The notes beneath the pieces were generated by a model. The model did no database searches, was not told where the DNA came from, and was given only the letters and a program-made list of their open reading frames with translations. A stretch of 64,000 nt of DNA. Origin: Leptospirillum ferrooxidans C2-3 (GTDB lineage: Bacteria; Nitrospirota; Leptospirillia; Leptospirillales; Leptospirillaceae). Location: NCBI RefSeq assembly GCF_000284315.1, contig NC_017094.1:1085486-1149485 (forward strand), given 5' to 3'. Position numbers and translations under genes: made by a program. Within the stretch, counting starts at the first letter, position 1; each line of letters begins with the position of its first letter. This document shows positions 24,882 to 34,140 of this stretch, in pieces.

Positions 24882-25607
24882 TCAGATTGGGTGTGTTTGA
24901 CTCTCTTTCCTGAGTCGGGCTTCGTTCACCAGATAGATTTTGTTGTCCTTGATGCGAATGGTGTCTGTCTGGACAAATGTCCCAAGTGATCGGGAGACGG
25001 TCTCTCTCGTCAGACCAGAAAGGGAGGCCAGCTCCTGTCTTGTTAGCCTGTCATGAATATAAGGGATCCCTTCCTTGGTCTTTTGTCCCTCTTTTTCCAT
25101 CAGGTTCAAAAGGGTTCTTGCGATTTTTGAATAGGCATCCCCGAAGGCCATATGCATCAGCCGATTATCCATTTCCCTGATACGGTTTCCCATCACGGAC
25201 AGGATCTTCAAGGCAATGACCGGACTTTTTTTCAAAAGGGATAGAAGATCTTCCCGCTCCATCGAGATCAGTATGGTCGCTTCCAGTGCGGAAACGGAAG
25301 CGCTTCTGATATCGTTTGTGAAAATGGCCATTTCACCAAAAAAATCATTCGGATATCCAATGGTCAGAATCATCTCCCTGCCTTCAAAATCCTCGGTGTA
25401 AATTTTGACGGATCCTGAAACAAGGAAGAACAGCTCCGAGCCGGAATCCGCTTCCTGTATGATGATCTGTCCGGATCGGTAGGTGCGCAAGCGACAGATG
25501 GACGACATATCCTCCAGATCTTCCGGGGGCAATTCCTTGAAAAGCTCGATTTCCTGAAGCGTTTCCAATAGGGGAATGGTTTCATTGATCTTTTTGGGGT
25601 TGGTCAT
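24882..25607 (-). CDS. Crp/Fnr-family transcriptional regulator
   Basis: A 241-residue regulator. The N-terminal cyclic-nucleotide-binding-like barrel (about residues 18-140) contains LFFLVSGSVKIY and the phosphate-cassette-like segment DFFGEMAIFTNDIRSASVSA. After a long dimerisation helix, the C-terminal helix-turn-helix reads LTRQELASLSGLTRETVSRSLGTF (about 187-210). The cassette has Glu but otherwise departs from E. coli Crp, so the ligand is uncertain. Only one Cys (about 38) is present, so it is not an oxygen-sensing Fnr with a [4Fe-4S] cluster. The DNA-reading helix ETVSR-SL is Crp-like. Confidence 0.9.
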   Translation of the reverse strand: MTNPKKINETIPLLETLQEIELFKELPPEDLEDMSSICRLRTYRSGQIIIQEADSGSELFFLVSGSVKIYTEDFEGREMILTIGYPNDFFGEMAIFTNDIRSASVSALEATILISMEREDLLSLLKKSPVIALKILSVMGNRIREMDNRLMHMAFGDAYSKIARTLLNLMEKEGQKTKEGIPYIHDRLTRQELASLSGLTRETVSRSLGTFVQTDTIRIKDNKIYLVNEARLRKESQTHPI

Positions 25608-25821
25608 AGGGTATGAGCTTCCTGTTTAGTGTTTGGTTGTGATCCGTTTTGATCAGACGATGGAATGACACCCTTACCATACAAGAATACACGAAAGTTT
25701 TCTTTTAGGCAGTGTCGGCGGTCAAATGAGGCAGATTCGGCAATATGGAGATGATCGGCAATCGATCAGGTTATGTGGGCGAACGGTTCCCGGAGACTTC
25801 CATGGAAGCCTCCGGCCCGAA

Positions 25822-27012
25822 TTAAAGATTGACTTTATTTTTTTTGAGCAATTCTTTCGTTTTTTCTGCTTCCTGCTGGGCATGTTCCAGATTTTTCCGG
25901 ATCTCTTCAACCTCATTCGACTGTTTTTTTGTGGCAGAGACTGTTTCTGAAAGGGATTTCGATAAATCCTGGCTTCTCGCTACGATTGAGGAGAAGACAC
26001 GGTCGACATCTTCAGACATTTTCTGACTTCCGGAGACTTTTTCCAGAGCGGATTTGATCATCGAGACTGTCTTGCTGGTATCTTCCTGCGTCTCCCTGAT
26101 GGTATCCCCGATCTCTTTTGTCGCGCGAATCGTTCTCTCCGCAAGCTTCCGGACCTCATCTGCAACGACGGCAAATCCGCGTCCCTGCTCACCAGCGCGT
26201 GCAGCTTCAATCGCCGCATTCAAAGCCAAAAGATTGGTCTGACTGGCGATATCGTTGATAACCTCGATGATCTTTCCAATTTCAAGGCTTCTCGATGCCA
26301 GGGCATTGACGACATCTCCAAGTGTGTTCATGGCATCGCCCGCTTGCCCCACCTGCGTTTTCAAAAGGGATGCGACATGCTGCCCGTCCTCGGCTTCTTT
26401 TTGTGTCTGTTTTGAAACATCAGCAATTCCCGAGGTATTTCTGGAGATTTCTTTTGTGGCGGTATCGAGGTCTCCCACTGATTTCAAAACGGACAAGGCA
26501 TTTTCCATTTGGCTTGAGATACTGTGCTCCAGGGCATCTCCCTCGGTAATGTCGATAAAGATCGTCATGTACCCCAGTGATTCCCTCGAGACTGGATCCA
26601 CAAGTACCTGTGATGTGGAGAGAAGCTTTGAGCCACCGATATCCATGATCTGGTTTTTTCGGATCTCTCCTTCGCGGAGATTGGATAAAATGCCCCGGAT
26701 CCTGTCGGGATCCTTGTGGAAGCGGTGGATGGAACCTCCAAGGACATCTTTTGCAGCGACTCCATAGTCCTTGATCATGTCTTTTTCCATCGAGGAGATG
26801 ATGCCCTTCATCGTCTCATTCAGATAGAAAATCTCGTTGCCGACTTTGCTGTTCCCCATCTCCTTTCTGGCAATGGCGATGCCGACTTTAGGGATGGAGT
26901 CAAGAATGGACTTGACGACTTCAGGATACATGAAAATGCTTTTTTGAGTTTGATTACTATTTAATGTAACGGAAAGATTGTTATTTTGATTGTTTTTATT
27001 GAAAAATGACAT
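25822..27012 (-). CDS. Cytoplasmic methyl-accepting chemotaxis protein
   Basis: A 396-residue soluble chemoreceptor. The ATG has GGAGG six bases ahead and is preferred over an in-frame ATG ten codons upstream. Residues about 30-150 form a PAS-like sensory domain ([17 protein letters not shown] ... [11 protein letters not shown]). The signalling coiled coil contains the invariant hairpin tip [21 protein letters not shown] followed by [18 protein letters not shown], which contacts CheA and CheW. No membrane helix is present, so it senses an intracellular cue. The C-terminus lacks a CheR-binding pentapeptide. Confidence 0.92.
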   Translation of the reverse strand: MSFFNKNNQNNNLSVTLNSNQTQKSIFMYPEVVKSILDSIPKVGIAIARKEMGNSKVGNEIFYLNETMKGIISSMEKDMIKDYGVAAKDVLGGSIHRFHKDPDRIRGILSNLREGEIRKNQIMDIGGSKLLSTSQVLVDPVSRESLGYMTIFIDITEGDALEHSISSQMENALSVLKSVGDLDTATKEISRNTSGIADVSKQTQKEAEDGQHVASLLKTQVGQAGDAMNTLGDVVNALASRSLEIGKIIEVINDIASQTNLLALNAAIEAARAGEQGRGFAVVADEVRKLAERTIRATKEIGDTIRETQEDTSKTVSMIKSALEKVSGSQKMSEDVDRVFSSIVARSQDLSKSLSETVSATKKQSNEVEEIRKNLEHAQQEAEKTKELLKKNKVNL

Positions 27013-27061
27013 AACAATCCTCCAGTTGGTATAAAAAAACATTTATCACTCTTACATTTTA

Positions 27062-27091
27062 ATTATGATGAGGAGTTGTGATCCATGTCAA
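27062..27091 (-). promoter_or_regulatory. Sigma-70-type promoter of the chemoreceptor gene
   Basis: On the minus strand a perfect -35 TTGACA (27091-27086) is followed after 18 bases by CATAAT (27067-27062, five of six matches). The start codon is about 50 bases downstream. No sigma-28 motif is seen. Confidence 0.6.
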
Positions 27092-27348
27092 TTTCTCGAT
27101 CATTGAATTGATTTACAACATATAACTATTGTTAATTTGTTTTTATTTTATCGATTGGATGGATTTATTCTTCGCTTTTGATGATTGGATTGCCCATTTG
27201 GCTTTTCTATTAGGGCTTTCTCTTCTCGAAAACCCATCCGGCCTTTTCTGCATTGATTGATTTTTACTTTCTCTTAGGGTATTATCCGCCTATATTCGGG
27301 TTTTTCTTCCTGCATTTGAGGGGAAGCCGCTTTATCAAGGAGGTTGTA

Positions 27349-28767
27349 TTGAGTAAATCATCGCAGGCTCGTTTGGGGGTTCTTTTCTCTATCGCAATTA
27401 CTCTGGTTGCCGGTGGATGTTCTTCCATCGGGAGTCCTTCCCCAAAAGCCGAGGCCCTGACACAGAATATTCTGCCTCCGTCCATTCCCAGCCCGTCGCC
27501 AACAACCATCGATCATGCCGATTCACTGAAGGGTGTTCCTGTTTCTCCTGCCCAAGGGGGTACCGGTGCGCTCTTGAAGCCTGCGACTCCGGGTCCGGTT
27601 GTTCAGGAATCCTTTTTACGGATTCCGGATGATCCGAGCATCGACTGGTATACACAGTACTTCCAAAATTCCGTTCACCGGCAGTTTCGTGTGTGGCTGG
27701 AGCGCTCCGGTCGATATCTTCCATACATGAAGGCAATCTTCCGCGAGGAGGGTCTGCCTGAGGATCTGGTTTATCTCTCCCTGATTGAAAGCGGATTCAG
27801 TCCGAGGGCCTATTCCTATTCAAGGGCTGCCGGTTTATGGCAGTTCATGTCAGGAACAGGCAAGAAGTATGGTTTGGCTGTCAACGGCTGGATTGACCAG
27901 AGACGTGACCCGATGATGTCCACGCGCGCGGCGGCCCGTTACTTGAAAGATCTCTATAATGAGTTTCATTCTTGGAGTCTTGCAATGGCCGCCTATAATG
28001 CGGGTGAGGGGAAGGTTGCTAACGCCGTTGCGGATGCCGGAACGGAGAATTATTGGGAGATCCGGAATACGAGAGCCCTTTCGAATGAAACAAAGGATTA
28101 TGTTCCCAAATTCATCGCGGCAATGCGGATTGCCAAGGATCCTGCCCGTTACGGGTTTACCGACATCGAGTACGATGATCCGCTCAATCTCGATACCGTG
28201 AAGCTGAAAAGGCCGACTGAAGTGAAGGTACTGGCAAGAGCCGCTGGTGTTTCCTACAGGGAGTTCAAAGAGATGAATCCGTCTCTGACCCGTTGGTCAA
28301 CCCCACCCTACATGCATAATGTTCCGATCAATGTGCCCAAGGGCGAGGGAGACCAGTTTCTGGCGAGCATTGAAAGTCTTCCGTCTTCCAGGAGACATGT
28401 CGAGTATGCAGATTCAAGGAGAGGTGGCCATGTGATCCGCTCCGGAGAGTCTCTTTGGACGATTGCCCATCATTATGGGGTCTCGGTGAGCTCCCTCATG
28501 GCGGCAAATGATCTCCACTCTCGCTCTGTTTTGCGTGTGGGACAGCGTTTGGCCATTCCAGGCGGAGGTTATGGGAATGTCATCGCTTCCTCAAGGTCAG
28601 AGCAAGGCGCAAGCAACTGGTTGCCTCATCGCATCCGAAGGGGTGAGTCCCTTTTTGCCATTGCAAGACGATTTGGCACAAGCATTGGCGTCATTCGCCA
28701 TAAGAATCATCTGGTTCACTCTTCTCTTCTTCGCGAAGGGGAAACGATCATGGTTCCTGCCAGATAA
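27349..28767 (+). CDS. mltD: MltD-like membrane-bound lytic transglycosylase with two LysM domains
   Basis: A 472-residue lipoprotein that cleaves peptidoglycan glycan strands to 1,6-anhydromuropeptides. The start is a TTG at 27349 with AAGGAGG five bases ahead; an upstream in-frame TTG at 27253 is rejected. The lipobox is LVAGGCSS. The SLT catalytic domain has the catalytic Glu in SLIESGFSPRAYSYS, followed by AAGLWQFM and the AYNAGEGKV motif. Two C-terminal LysM modules follow (HVIRSGESLWTIAHHYG... and HRIRRGESLFAIARRFG...), which bind peptidoglycan. Domain order is exactly that of MltD. A strong terminator follows. Confidence 0.93.
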   Translation: MSKSSQARLGVLFSIAITLVAGGCSSIGSPSPKAEALTQNILPPSIPSPSPTTIDHADSLKGVPVSPAQGGTGALLKPATPGPVVQESFLRIPDDPSIDWYTQYFQNSVHRQFRVWLERSGRYLPYMKAIFREEGLPEDLVYLSLIESGFSPRAYSYSRAAGLWQFMSGTGKKYGLAVNGWIDQRRDPMMSTRAAARYLKDLYNEFHSWSLAMAAYNAGEGKVANAVADAGTENYWEIRNTRALSNETKDYVPKFIAAMRIAKDPARYGFTDIEYDDPLNLDTVKLKRPTEVKVLARAAGVSYREFKEMNPSLTRWSTPPYMHNVPINVPKGEGDQFLASIESLPSSRRHVEYADSRRGGHVIRSGESLWTIAHHYGVSVSSLMAANDLHSRSVLRVGQRLAIPGGGYGNVIASSRSEQGASNWLPHRIRRGESLFAIARRFGTSIGVIRHKNHLVHSSLLREGETIMVPAR

Positions 28768-28792
28768 AGTCGCTTTACGGGTGTACTGTTAA

Positions 28793-28827
28793 AGGGCATT
28801 TTCCTTCGGGAGAATGCCCTTTTTTTG
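28793..28827 (+). terminator. Rho-independent terminator after mltD
   Basis: Stem AGGGCATT...AATGCCCT extended by TCC/GGA around a TTCG tetraloop, followed by seven T. Confidence 0.9.
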
Positions 28828-29001
28828 ACCAGATGGCTTCCTTCCACCACCTTATTGACACTCTGTCAAGAACGAATAGCCATTCCTCCTGAAAGAATAT
28901 CCTGTTGATTCAATGTCTTGAAGGGGATCGATCCGGGGTCCCTTGGAAAATGCATGAAATCTTTGGTTGGATGCGAAGGAGTTCAGAAAAGGGGTCCATG
29001 A

Positions 29002-29035
29002 TTCCGGAAAAAGCCGTTGAGGCCTTTTTCCGGAA
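29002..29035. repeat. Strong inverted repeat downstream of the TPR gene
   Basis: TTCCGGAAAAAG pairs with CTTTTTCCGGAA around a short loop, with one bulged G. It lies seven bases past the end of the leftward TPR gene. There is no T-run, so it is probably an mRNA-stabilising or weak termination hairpin. The preceding 28830-29001 holds no gene. Confidence 0.6.
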
Positions 29036-29042
29036 AGAAGAG

Positions 29043-29750
29043 TTACTTTGTGGGAGTTGATGGAAGGGGAGCTGGAGCCATTTGCGATGAAGGCATTCCA
29101 TTTCGCTGGAGGTAAGGTGTTGCTTCGGCTGCCCAAGGGGAATTCGGAAACTCCTTTGAGAGCTTCTGGAAATTGATGAGGGCCAATGCCGGCTGGTTCA
29201 GTGTTTCATAGATCATGCCAATATTGAAGTAGGCAGCATCTGCAAGAATTTTCTCGGGAAATTTGATGACCTTCTGAAACATCGCAAGAGCCTGGTCATA
29301 TTCTTTTGTTGTCGTAAAGGTTACCCCCATGCTTTCGTAATAGAACGGAAGAATACGTGTATTTCCCGCATTCTTTTCCAATCCCTTGTGAAGCCAGTCG
29401 ATTGCATTTTTGGGTTTTCCTTCTTGATTGTCGATCGTTGCAATGAAAAGTGGTGCAACAGCCGCACTCTTGGTGTCGGAATACTTCTGATAGACTTCTT
29501 TGAACATAGTTTTTGATTTTTCAAGATCGGCAGTGCTTCCGTGCTGGCCCTGTGTGTATAACTGCTCGGCCGATACCTCGATTGTCGCGGCATCGGATTC
29601 TTTTTTCTTTTTGTCGGAAATGATGTGGGATGCAAGACCTGTTCCCACCAAAAGAATAAGGATAATGGATCCGGCGATCGCCAGGGAGATTTTGGTTCGG
29701 TCTCCACCTGGTCCACTACTCGCAGGCCGGGATAACGGTGAGTCTGTCAT
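29043..29750 (-). CDS. TPR-repeat protein with one membrane anchor
   Basis: A 235-residue protein starting at an ATG with AGGA four bases ahead; an upstream ATG at 29807 lacks a ribosome site and would overlap the preceding gene. One transmembrane helix (about 22-42, LAIAGSIILILLVGTGLAS) is followed by a periplasmic domain with TPR-like pairs. Examples are LYTQGQ...FKEVYQKYSDTKSAAVAPLFIA, KNAIDWLHKGLEKN, ALAMFQKVIKFPEKILADAAYFNIGMIYE and ALINFQKLSKEFPNSPWAAEA. The layout is close to YfgM/BamD-like helper proteins of envelope assembly. Function inferred only at the level of protein-protein interaction. Confidence 0.75.
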   Translation of the reverse strand: MTDSPLSRPASSGPGGDRTKISLAIAGSIILILLVGTGLASHIISDKKKKESDAATIEVSAEQLYTQGQHGSTADLEKSKTMFKEVYQKYSDTKSAAVAPLFIATIDNQEGKPKNAIDWLHKGLEKNAGNTRILPFYYESMGVTFTTTKEYDQALAMFQKVIKFPEKILADAAYFNIGMIYETLNQPALALINFQKLSKEFPNSPWAAEATPYLQRNGMPSSQMAPAPLPSTPTK

Positions 29751-29796
29751 CGTTTCCTGACGGGGAGATGCAAAAACTTCAGTCTTTTTCCGAATC

Positions 29797-30132
29797 CTAT
29801 ACCCCATTTTTATTTAAACCGTCCTTTCCGGGAATCTGGTAGATTATGTTTCTTGGTAAAACATCCTGACCGGTTAAAATCTGATCAATCATGGCACTTG
29901 TTGATTTTTCGTCCATGGAAGAAAACCATTTTCCTTCTGGGTACAAAAGAGCAATCGGACCATAGTCGCACAAATCGAGACATCCACTTTTTGTAATTAA
30001 CAGATCTCCTGCATGTGTTGTCTGACTAAGCTTGTTCTGTGCGAGAAGTTTAAGATCTTCGGATCCTTTTCCCAGACATTTATTTCCCGTACAGAAGAAA
30101 AGATGGAACTTCCAGGAAGGTTGGGAAAACAT
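29797..30132 (-). CDS. Thioredoxin-like [2Fe-2S] ferredoxin
   Basis: A 111-residue electron carrier. AGGAG lies six bases before the ATG. Cluster ligands appear as FCTGNKCLGKG and, about 30 residues later, SGCLDLCDYGP. This is the four-Cys arrangement of the thioredoxin-fold ferredoxins, also found in the NuoE C-terminal domain. It is encoded next to the NuoF-like gene in the same direction with a 138-base gap, so the two probably form an electron-transfer pair. The spacing between the two Cys pairs is normal. Confidence 0.85.
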   Translation of the reverse strand: MFSQPSWKFHLFFCTGNKCLGKGSEDLKLLAQNKLSQTTHAGDLLITKSGCLDLCDYGPIALLYPEGKWFSSMDEKSTSAMIDQILTGQDVLPRNIIYQIPGKDGLNKNGV

Positions 30133-30270
30133 CGCTTGCTCCTGGTTGTCTGAAAAAGATGATCGTTGAACCAGTTCATCGTGGCGAAGAGTTCAAATGG
30201 GCAGCCGCCTCCCCAATTCATTGGGAAACCAAAATTTTCTGCATGAATTGGCTTTACCTATGGAGCCCGC

Positions 30271-31629
30271 TTACTTGTCTGTCCCCGTGGAACGAAACTG
30301 GTTATATATCGGCGTTCTGTGATGATGGACACACGTTCCCTTTTCAATATGAAGAAGTATTTCGTTGGTGAAGTGTTTCATCAGGGCTTCTGCTGAAAAG
30401 GCTGATGCCGTGATCAAGCCGCAATTGCCTCTTCCCTTGATCATTTCAGAGACTCTCACGATCCGGTCGATGATACCGGGAGGAGCTTGTCCTGTTTCAA
30501 TCTGCTCGAGAAGGCCCGCAATTGTTTCTGTTCCGATTCTGCACGGAGGGCACTGACCGCAGCTGCCTTCTTCATAAAATCTTGCAAACTCAAGCGATGT
30601 GGCAACCAGGCAATCCTTGTTGGAGAGGACGATGGCTCCTCCGGATCCGATGCCGGATCCCAAGGCTCTCAGTGCATCATACTCCAGAGGGACATCCATT
30701 TGCTTTGAGCTGAGAACACCGAAAGAGGGACCTCCCGGGAAGAAGGCCATGATTTCTTCTCCTGGGAGTGGCCCTCCACCATAGCGAAAGATCAGCTCCC
30801 TGATGGGTGTTCCGAGGGGGAGTTCAACAATTTTGGGTGTCCTTACCGATCCTGTGACAGCAAAAACCATTGTCCCCGGGCTTTTTGCTGTGCCTCTTTT
30901 TCGGAACCATTCCGAGCCGTTCTTGAGAATATGGGCTGCATGGGCATAGGTTTCAACATTATTCACCACAGTCGGACACATATAGAGTCCACGTTCGGTG
31001 GGGTAATGGGGGGGCTTTGTTCTTGGTTTTGGCGGACGTCCCTCAAGGGATTCGAGAAGGGCCGTTTCCTCTCCTGCAATATAGGCGGCGGGGCCGACAA
31101 AAATCTCGATATCAACGGAAAAGCCCGATCCGAGGATATTTTCTCCAAGGAAGCCAGCCTCGATCGCTTCAAGCCTGGCGCGTTGAAGAATGGCGATTCC
31201 TTCCGGGAAGCTTTCCTTGACAAACAGTAAGGCCTTCTTGGCCGAAACGGCGTAGGAGGCGATGATGATTCCCTCGAGGATCTGATGGGGGTTGGTGGTG
31301 ATCAGAAAGTGGTCCTTGTGGCTGCCTGGTTCTCCCTCGCTGCCATTCGCCACAATATAGTGTTCCCTGACCCGGTGCGATGCGACTTTTTCCCATTTGA
31401 TCGCCGCCGGGAAACCGGATCCACCCCGGCCCCTGAGACCGGCATCCTTGACCTCCGAAATCACCTCATGGGGAGTCATTGTCCGGACTGCTTTCGTCAG
31501 TCCGTCATAGCCGCCAATGGCGCGATAGCTCTCAATACTGGGACCGTTCTCAAGAATCTCTTTCCGGATGAGAACCGGTTCGGGACCAATCTCAAACGGA
31601 ACTTTTACACCGGTTTCGGGATGTGACAA
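30271..31629 (-). CDS. NuoF-like NADH:acceptor oxidoreductase flavoprotein
   Basis: A 452-residue FMN- and [4Fe-4S]-containing subunit that oxidises NAD(P)H, or the reverse. The start is a TTG with AAGGAG six bases ahead. The FMN/NADH site is visible as GLRGRGGSGFPAAIKW, NGSEGEPGSHKD and AGEETALLESLEGRPPKPR. The cluster ligands are SCGQCPPCRIGT and the later Cys in GNCGL. No other complex I subunits are nearby, so this is an orphan NuoF-type protein partnered by the adjacent [2Fe-2S] ferredoxin. Formate dehydrogenase or hydrogenase diaphorase roles are alternatives, but no such catalytic subunit is encoded here. Confidence 0.85.
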   Translation of the reverse strand: MSHPETGVKVPFEIGPEPVLIRKEILENGPSIESYRAIGGYDGLTKAVRTMTPHEVISEVKDAGLRGRGGSGFPAAIKWEKVASHRVREHYIVANGSEGEPGSHKDHFLITTNPHQILEGIIIASYAVSAKKALLFVKESFPEGIAILQRARLEAIEAGFLGENILGSGFSVDIEIFVGPAAYIAGEETALLESLEGRPPKPRTKPPHYPTERGLYMCPTVVNNVETYAHAAHILKNGSEWFRKRGTAKSPGTMVFAVTGSVRTPKIVELPLGTPIRELIFRYGGGPLPGEEIMAFFPGGPSFGVLSSKQMDVPLEYDALRALGSGIGSGGAIVLSNKDCLVATSLEFARFYEEGSCGQCPPCRIGTETIAGLLEQIETGQAPPGIIDRIVRVSEMIKGRGNCGLITASAFSAEALMKHFTNEILLHIEKGTCVHHHRTPIYNQFRSTGTDK

Positions 31630-31821
31630 AGATTGCTCCTTCGTATAATGTTTAGCCCTGATAATCTACATGATTCCCTGAATCTTGGTCAAATGAACCG
31701 GGATGTTTTGGCTCTTGGAATGGGATGAACCCTCCCATTTTGAAAAAATTTGAAGAATTTTTGATCTTTGGAGATAATGCCCGGTATTTTATCGGCGCTC
31801 ACAAGATCTCAAGGAGGCATG

Positions 31822-32322
31822 ATGGGAACGTCCACTCCAAAAGTGGGATTGATTATGGGAAGCATTTCGGACTGGAAGATCCTCAAGGGGGCTTCAAAGA
31901 TTCTTGAACGCTTTGGAGTCTGTTATGAAAAACGGATTGTTTCTGCCCACAGGACGCCGGATCTTCTTCATGACTATGCCAAGGGGGCCAAGGGGAGGGG
32001 GCTGGAGGTCATTATCGCCGGGGCTGGAGGCGCGGCACACCTCCCTGGAATGGTGGCATCGATGACAACCCTCCCGGTCCTGGGTGTTCCGGTTCCATCG
32101 ACCTACCTGAAGGGAATCGACTCCCTTCTCTCCATTATCCAGATGCCAAGGGGAATCCCGGTCGCCACTTTTGCGATTGGCGAAGCGGGAGCCGAAAATG
32201 CAGCTCTCTTTGCTGTTTCCCTTCTGGGATTGTCTGACCCTGTGCTATCGGATCAGCTGGTCGCTTACCGGAATGACCTGACACAGTCTGTTCTGGAAGC
32301 TTCTTTTCCGGAGGATGAGTGA
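31822..32322 (+). CDS. purE: N5-carboxyaminoimidazole ribonucleotide mutase
   Basis: A 166-residue class I PurE that converts N5-CAIR to CAIR in purine biosynthesis. Two adjacent ATGs (31819 and 31822) follow AAGGAGG; the second gives better spacing. Signature motifs are MGSISDW, SAHRTPD and [16 protein letters not shown]. It overlaps purK by four bases (GTGA), so translation is coupled. Upstream in-frame codons to 31768 are not counted. Confidence 0.94.
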   Translation: MGTSTPKVGLIMGSISDWKILKGASKILERFGVCYEKRIVSAHRTPDLLHDYAKGAKGRGLEVIIAGAGGAAHLPGMVASMTTLPVLGVPVPSTYLKGIDSLLSIIQMPRGIPVATFAIGEAGAENAALFAVSLLGLSDPVLSDQLVAYRNDLTQSVLEASFPEDE

Positions 32323-33455
32323 TCCTTCCTGGAGAAACGCTGGGAATCCTTGGTGGGGGTCAGCTGGGGCGATATGCCGCAATCGCTGCAAGGACAATGG
32401 GGTATCGGGTCTGTACATGGGATCCTGACCCGGAAAGTCCGGCTGCGATGCTTTCGGATGATCATATTCAGGGGGATTTTCTGTCGGCACCACTCAGGGA
32501 GAAATTTCTCTCCAGAGTCTCTGCCGCAACCCTTGAATTCGAAAATATCCCGTCCGAGCTGATGAACCTTCTCTCCCAGTCCGTTCGTCTATCTCCCGAT
32601 CCCGTGGCGGTTATGGTTGCTCAGGACAGGATTCTCGAGAAAGAGTTTCTGAATAAACTGGCCATCCCAACGGTACCATACCGATCTTTCCAGAGTGAGT
32701 CAGAAGTGGAGCTGATGCACGATGGAGAACTGGATCTTTTTCCAGCGATTCTGAAGAGAAGTCGATGGGGGTATGACGGTAAGGGTCAAGTTCCGGTCAA
32801 GGACCTGACAGATCTTAAAGCCGCCTACTTTCAGCTGGGAAATGTTCCCTGCCTATTGGAAAAACGGATTTCGCTGGAAAAAGAAGTTTCTCTGATCTTG
32901 TCGGGGAATCCCAAAAATGGATATGCGTTTTTTCCTTTGATTGAAAACATTCATGTCAATGGAATCCTGCATACAAGCGTTGCCCCGGCCAGCGTGGATC
33001 CGAACGTCCAGGCTGTGGCTCGGGAGATTGCTCTTTTGATTGCAGAACGTCTTTCTTACGAGGGTGTTCTGACGGTCGAATTTTTTCTGGATAGCCATGG
33101 AAGGGTTCTTGTCAACGAACTAGCTCCCAGACCCCATAACAGTGGGCACTTCACAATTGATTCCTGCGGCATTAGCCAATTTTCACAGCAGATCAGGGTT
33201 TTGGTCGGAGCTCCTCCGGCTGTTCCTGTCCTGACTGGAGCTGCTGCAATGGTCAATCTTCTGGGGGATTTGTGGGTGAAGGGCGATCCGGATTTTTCAG
33301 TCGCCCTTTCAAGCCCCAAGGCAAGACTGCACCTCTATGGAAAGAAAGAGGCCAGGGTTGGTCGAAAAATGGGCCACATCACGGTGCTGGACGAGTCTGT
33401 GGATCTGGCCCTGGAGGAAGCCTTGAGAATCTATCGACACCTTCAAACAAGCTGA
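32319..33455 (+). CDS. purK: N5-carboxyaminoimidazole ribonucleotide synthase
   Basis: A 378-residue ATP-grasp ligase that carboxylates AIR with bicarbonate and supplies PurE's substrate. The start is a GTG overlapping the purE stop. The N-terminal [17 protein letters not shown] motif is diagnostic, followed by the ATP-grasp core ([26 protein letters not shown]) and the metal/substrate segment [19 protein letters not shown]. The convergent DsbA-fold gene ends two bases after it. Confidence 0.94.
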   Translation: MILPGETLGILGGGQLGRYAAIAARTMGYRVCTWDPDPESPAAMLSDDHIQGDFLSAPLREKFLSRVSAATLEFENIPSELMNLLSQSVRLSPDPVAVMVAQDRILEKEFLNKLAIPTVPYRSFQSESEVELMHDGELDLFPAILKRSRWGYDGKGQVPVKDLTDLKAAYFQLGNVPCLLEKRISLEKEVSLILSGNPKNGYAFFPLIENIHVNGILHTSVAPASVDPNVQAVAREIALLIAERLSYEGVLTVEFFLDSHGRVLVNELAPRPHNSGHFTIDSCGISQFSQQIRVLVGAPPAVPVLTGAAAMVNLLGDLWVKGDPDFSVALSSPKARLHLYGKKEARVGRKMGHITVLDESVDLALEEALRIYRHLQTS

Positions 33456-33457
33456 CC

Positions 33458-34117
33458 TTAGGCTTCGCTGATCAAAACTTCAGCGGCATGAATGAAAAGC
33501 TCGGGATCCCTCAGTCCACCGATAAAGATCCTGTCTCCCCCGCTGTTGACCATGACAAGAGTTGGCCGGACAGAGACACCTTCTTCGGATCCTTTTTTGA
33601 TATCGGATTCGAGCTGTAGACGGATGCTTTCCCCGGAAGACAGTTTCTCCAATATTTCCGGATCCAACCCCACTTTTTCCCCAAGATCCCTTAACGATCC
33701 TGTTTTTGTAAGATCTCTTCCCTCTACAAAAAAAGCGCGTCGGAGTTGTCGAAGATATTGATCTCCTTTTACGGGATCGATCGATAGAGCTGCCAGAACC
33801 CATTTCGAAAGAATGGAACCATCTTTTGGAACAATTCCTTTTTCCCATGGGGTCGTAGTCATTTCCACGCCAGTGGCTTTGGAGGCTTTTCGAACCTTTG
33901 AGGCAAATTCAGAAGGAGCTTTCATCTCGTGGGCTGCCAGGAAAGTATCAAGCAACTGGTAAAGAGGCAGCATTCGATGATGGAAGACGATCCTGTTTCC
34001 CATTGTGTCTTTAAATTCCCCTATGGCTTTTTCTGCGGCAAAGCTCCAGGAGCAGAGAGGATCTGTAAACCATTGAACGTCGATGATTTTTTCAGGGTTT
34101 GATGATTGGTCGGTCAT
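33458..34117 (-). CDS. DsbA/FrnE-like thioredoxin-fold protein with CxxS site
   Basis: A 219-residue protein of the DsbA/FrnE type. The N-terminal strand and active-site loop read FTDPLCSWSFAAEKA. This is the family D-P-x-C-P-W-C-W position with the second Cys replaced by Ser (CSWS). The cis-proline loop is VSVRPTLVMV (about residues 181-190), and a helical insertion lies between. No signal peptide is present, so it is probably cytoplasmic. A single active-site Cys points to a monothiol or isomerase/glutathionyl-type activity rather than a dithiol oxidase. The ATG lies after a weak GGGAGCC-type site. Confidence 0.75.
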   Translation of the reverse strand: MTDQSSNPEKIIDVQWFTDPLCSWSFAAEKAIGEFKDTMGNRIVFHHRMLPLYQLLDTFLAAHEMKAPSEFASKVRKASKATGVEMTTTPWEKGIVPKDGSILSKWVLAALSIDPVKGDQYLRQLRRAFFVEGRDLTKTGSLRDLGEKVGLDPEILEKLSSGESIRLQLESDIKKGSEEGVSVRPTLVMVNSGGDRIFIGGLRDPELFIHAAEVLISEA

Positions 34118-34140
34118 GTGAGGCTCCCTTATGTGAGGAT

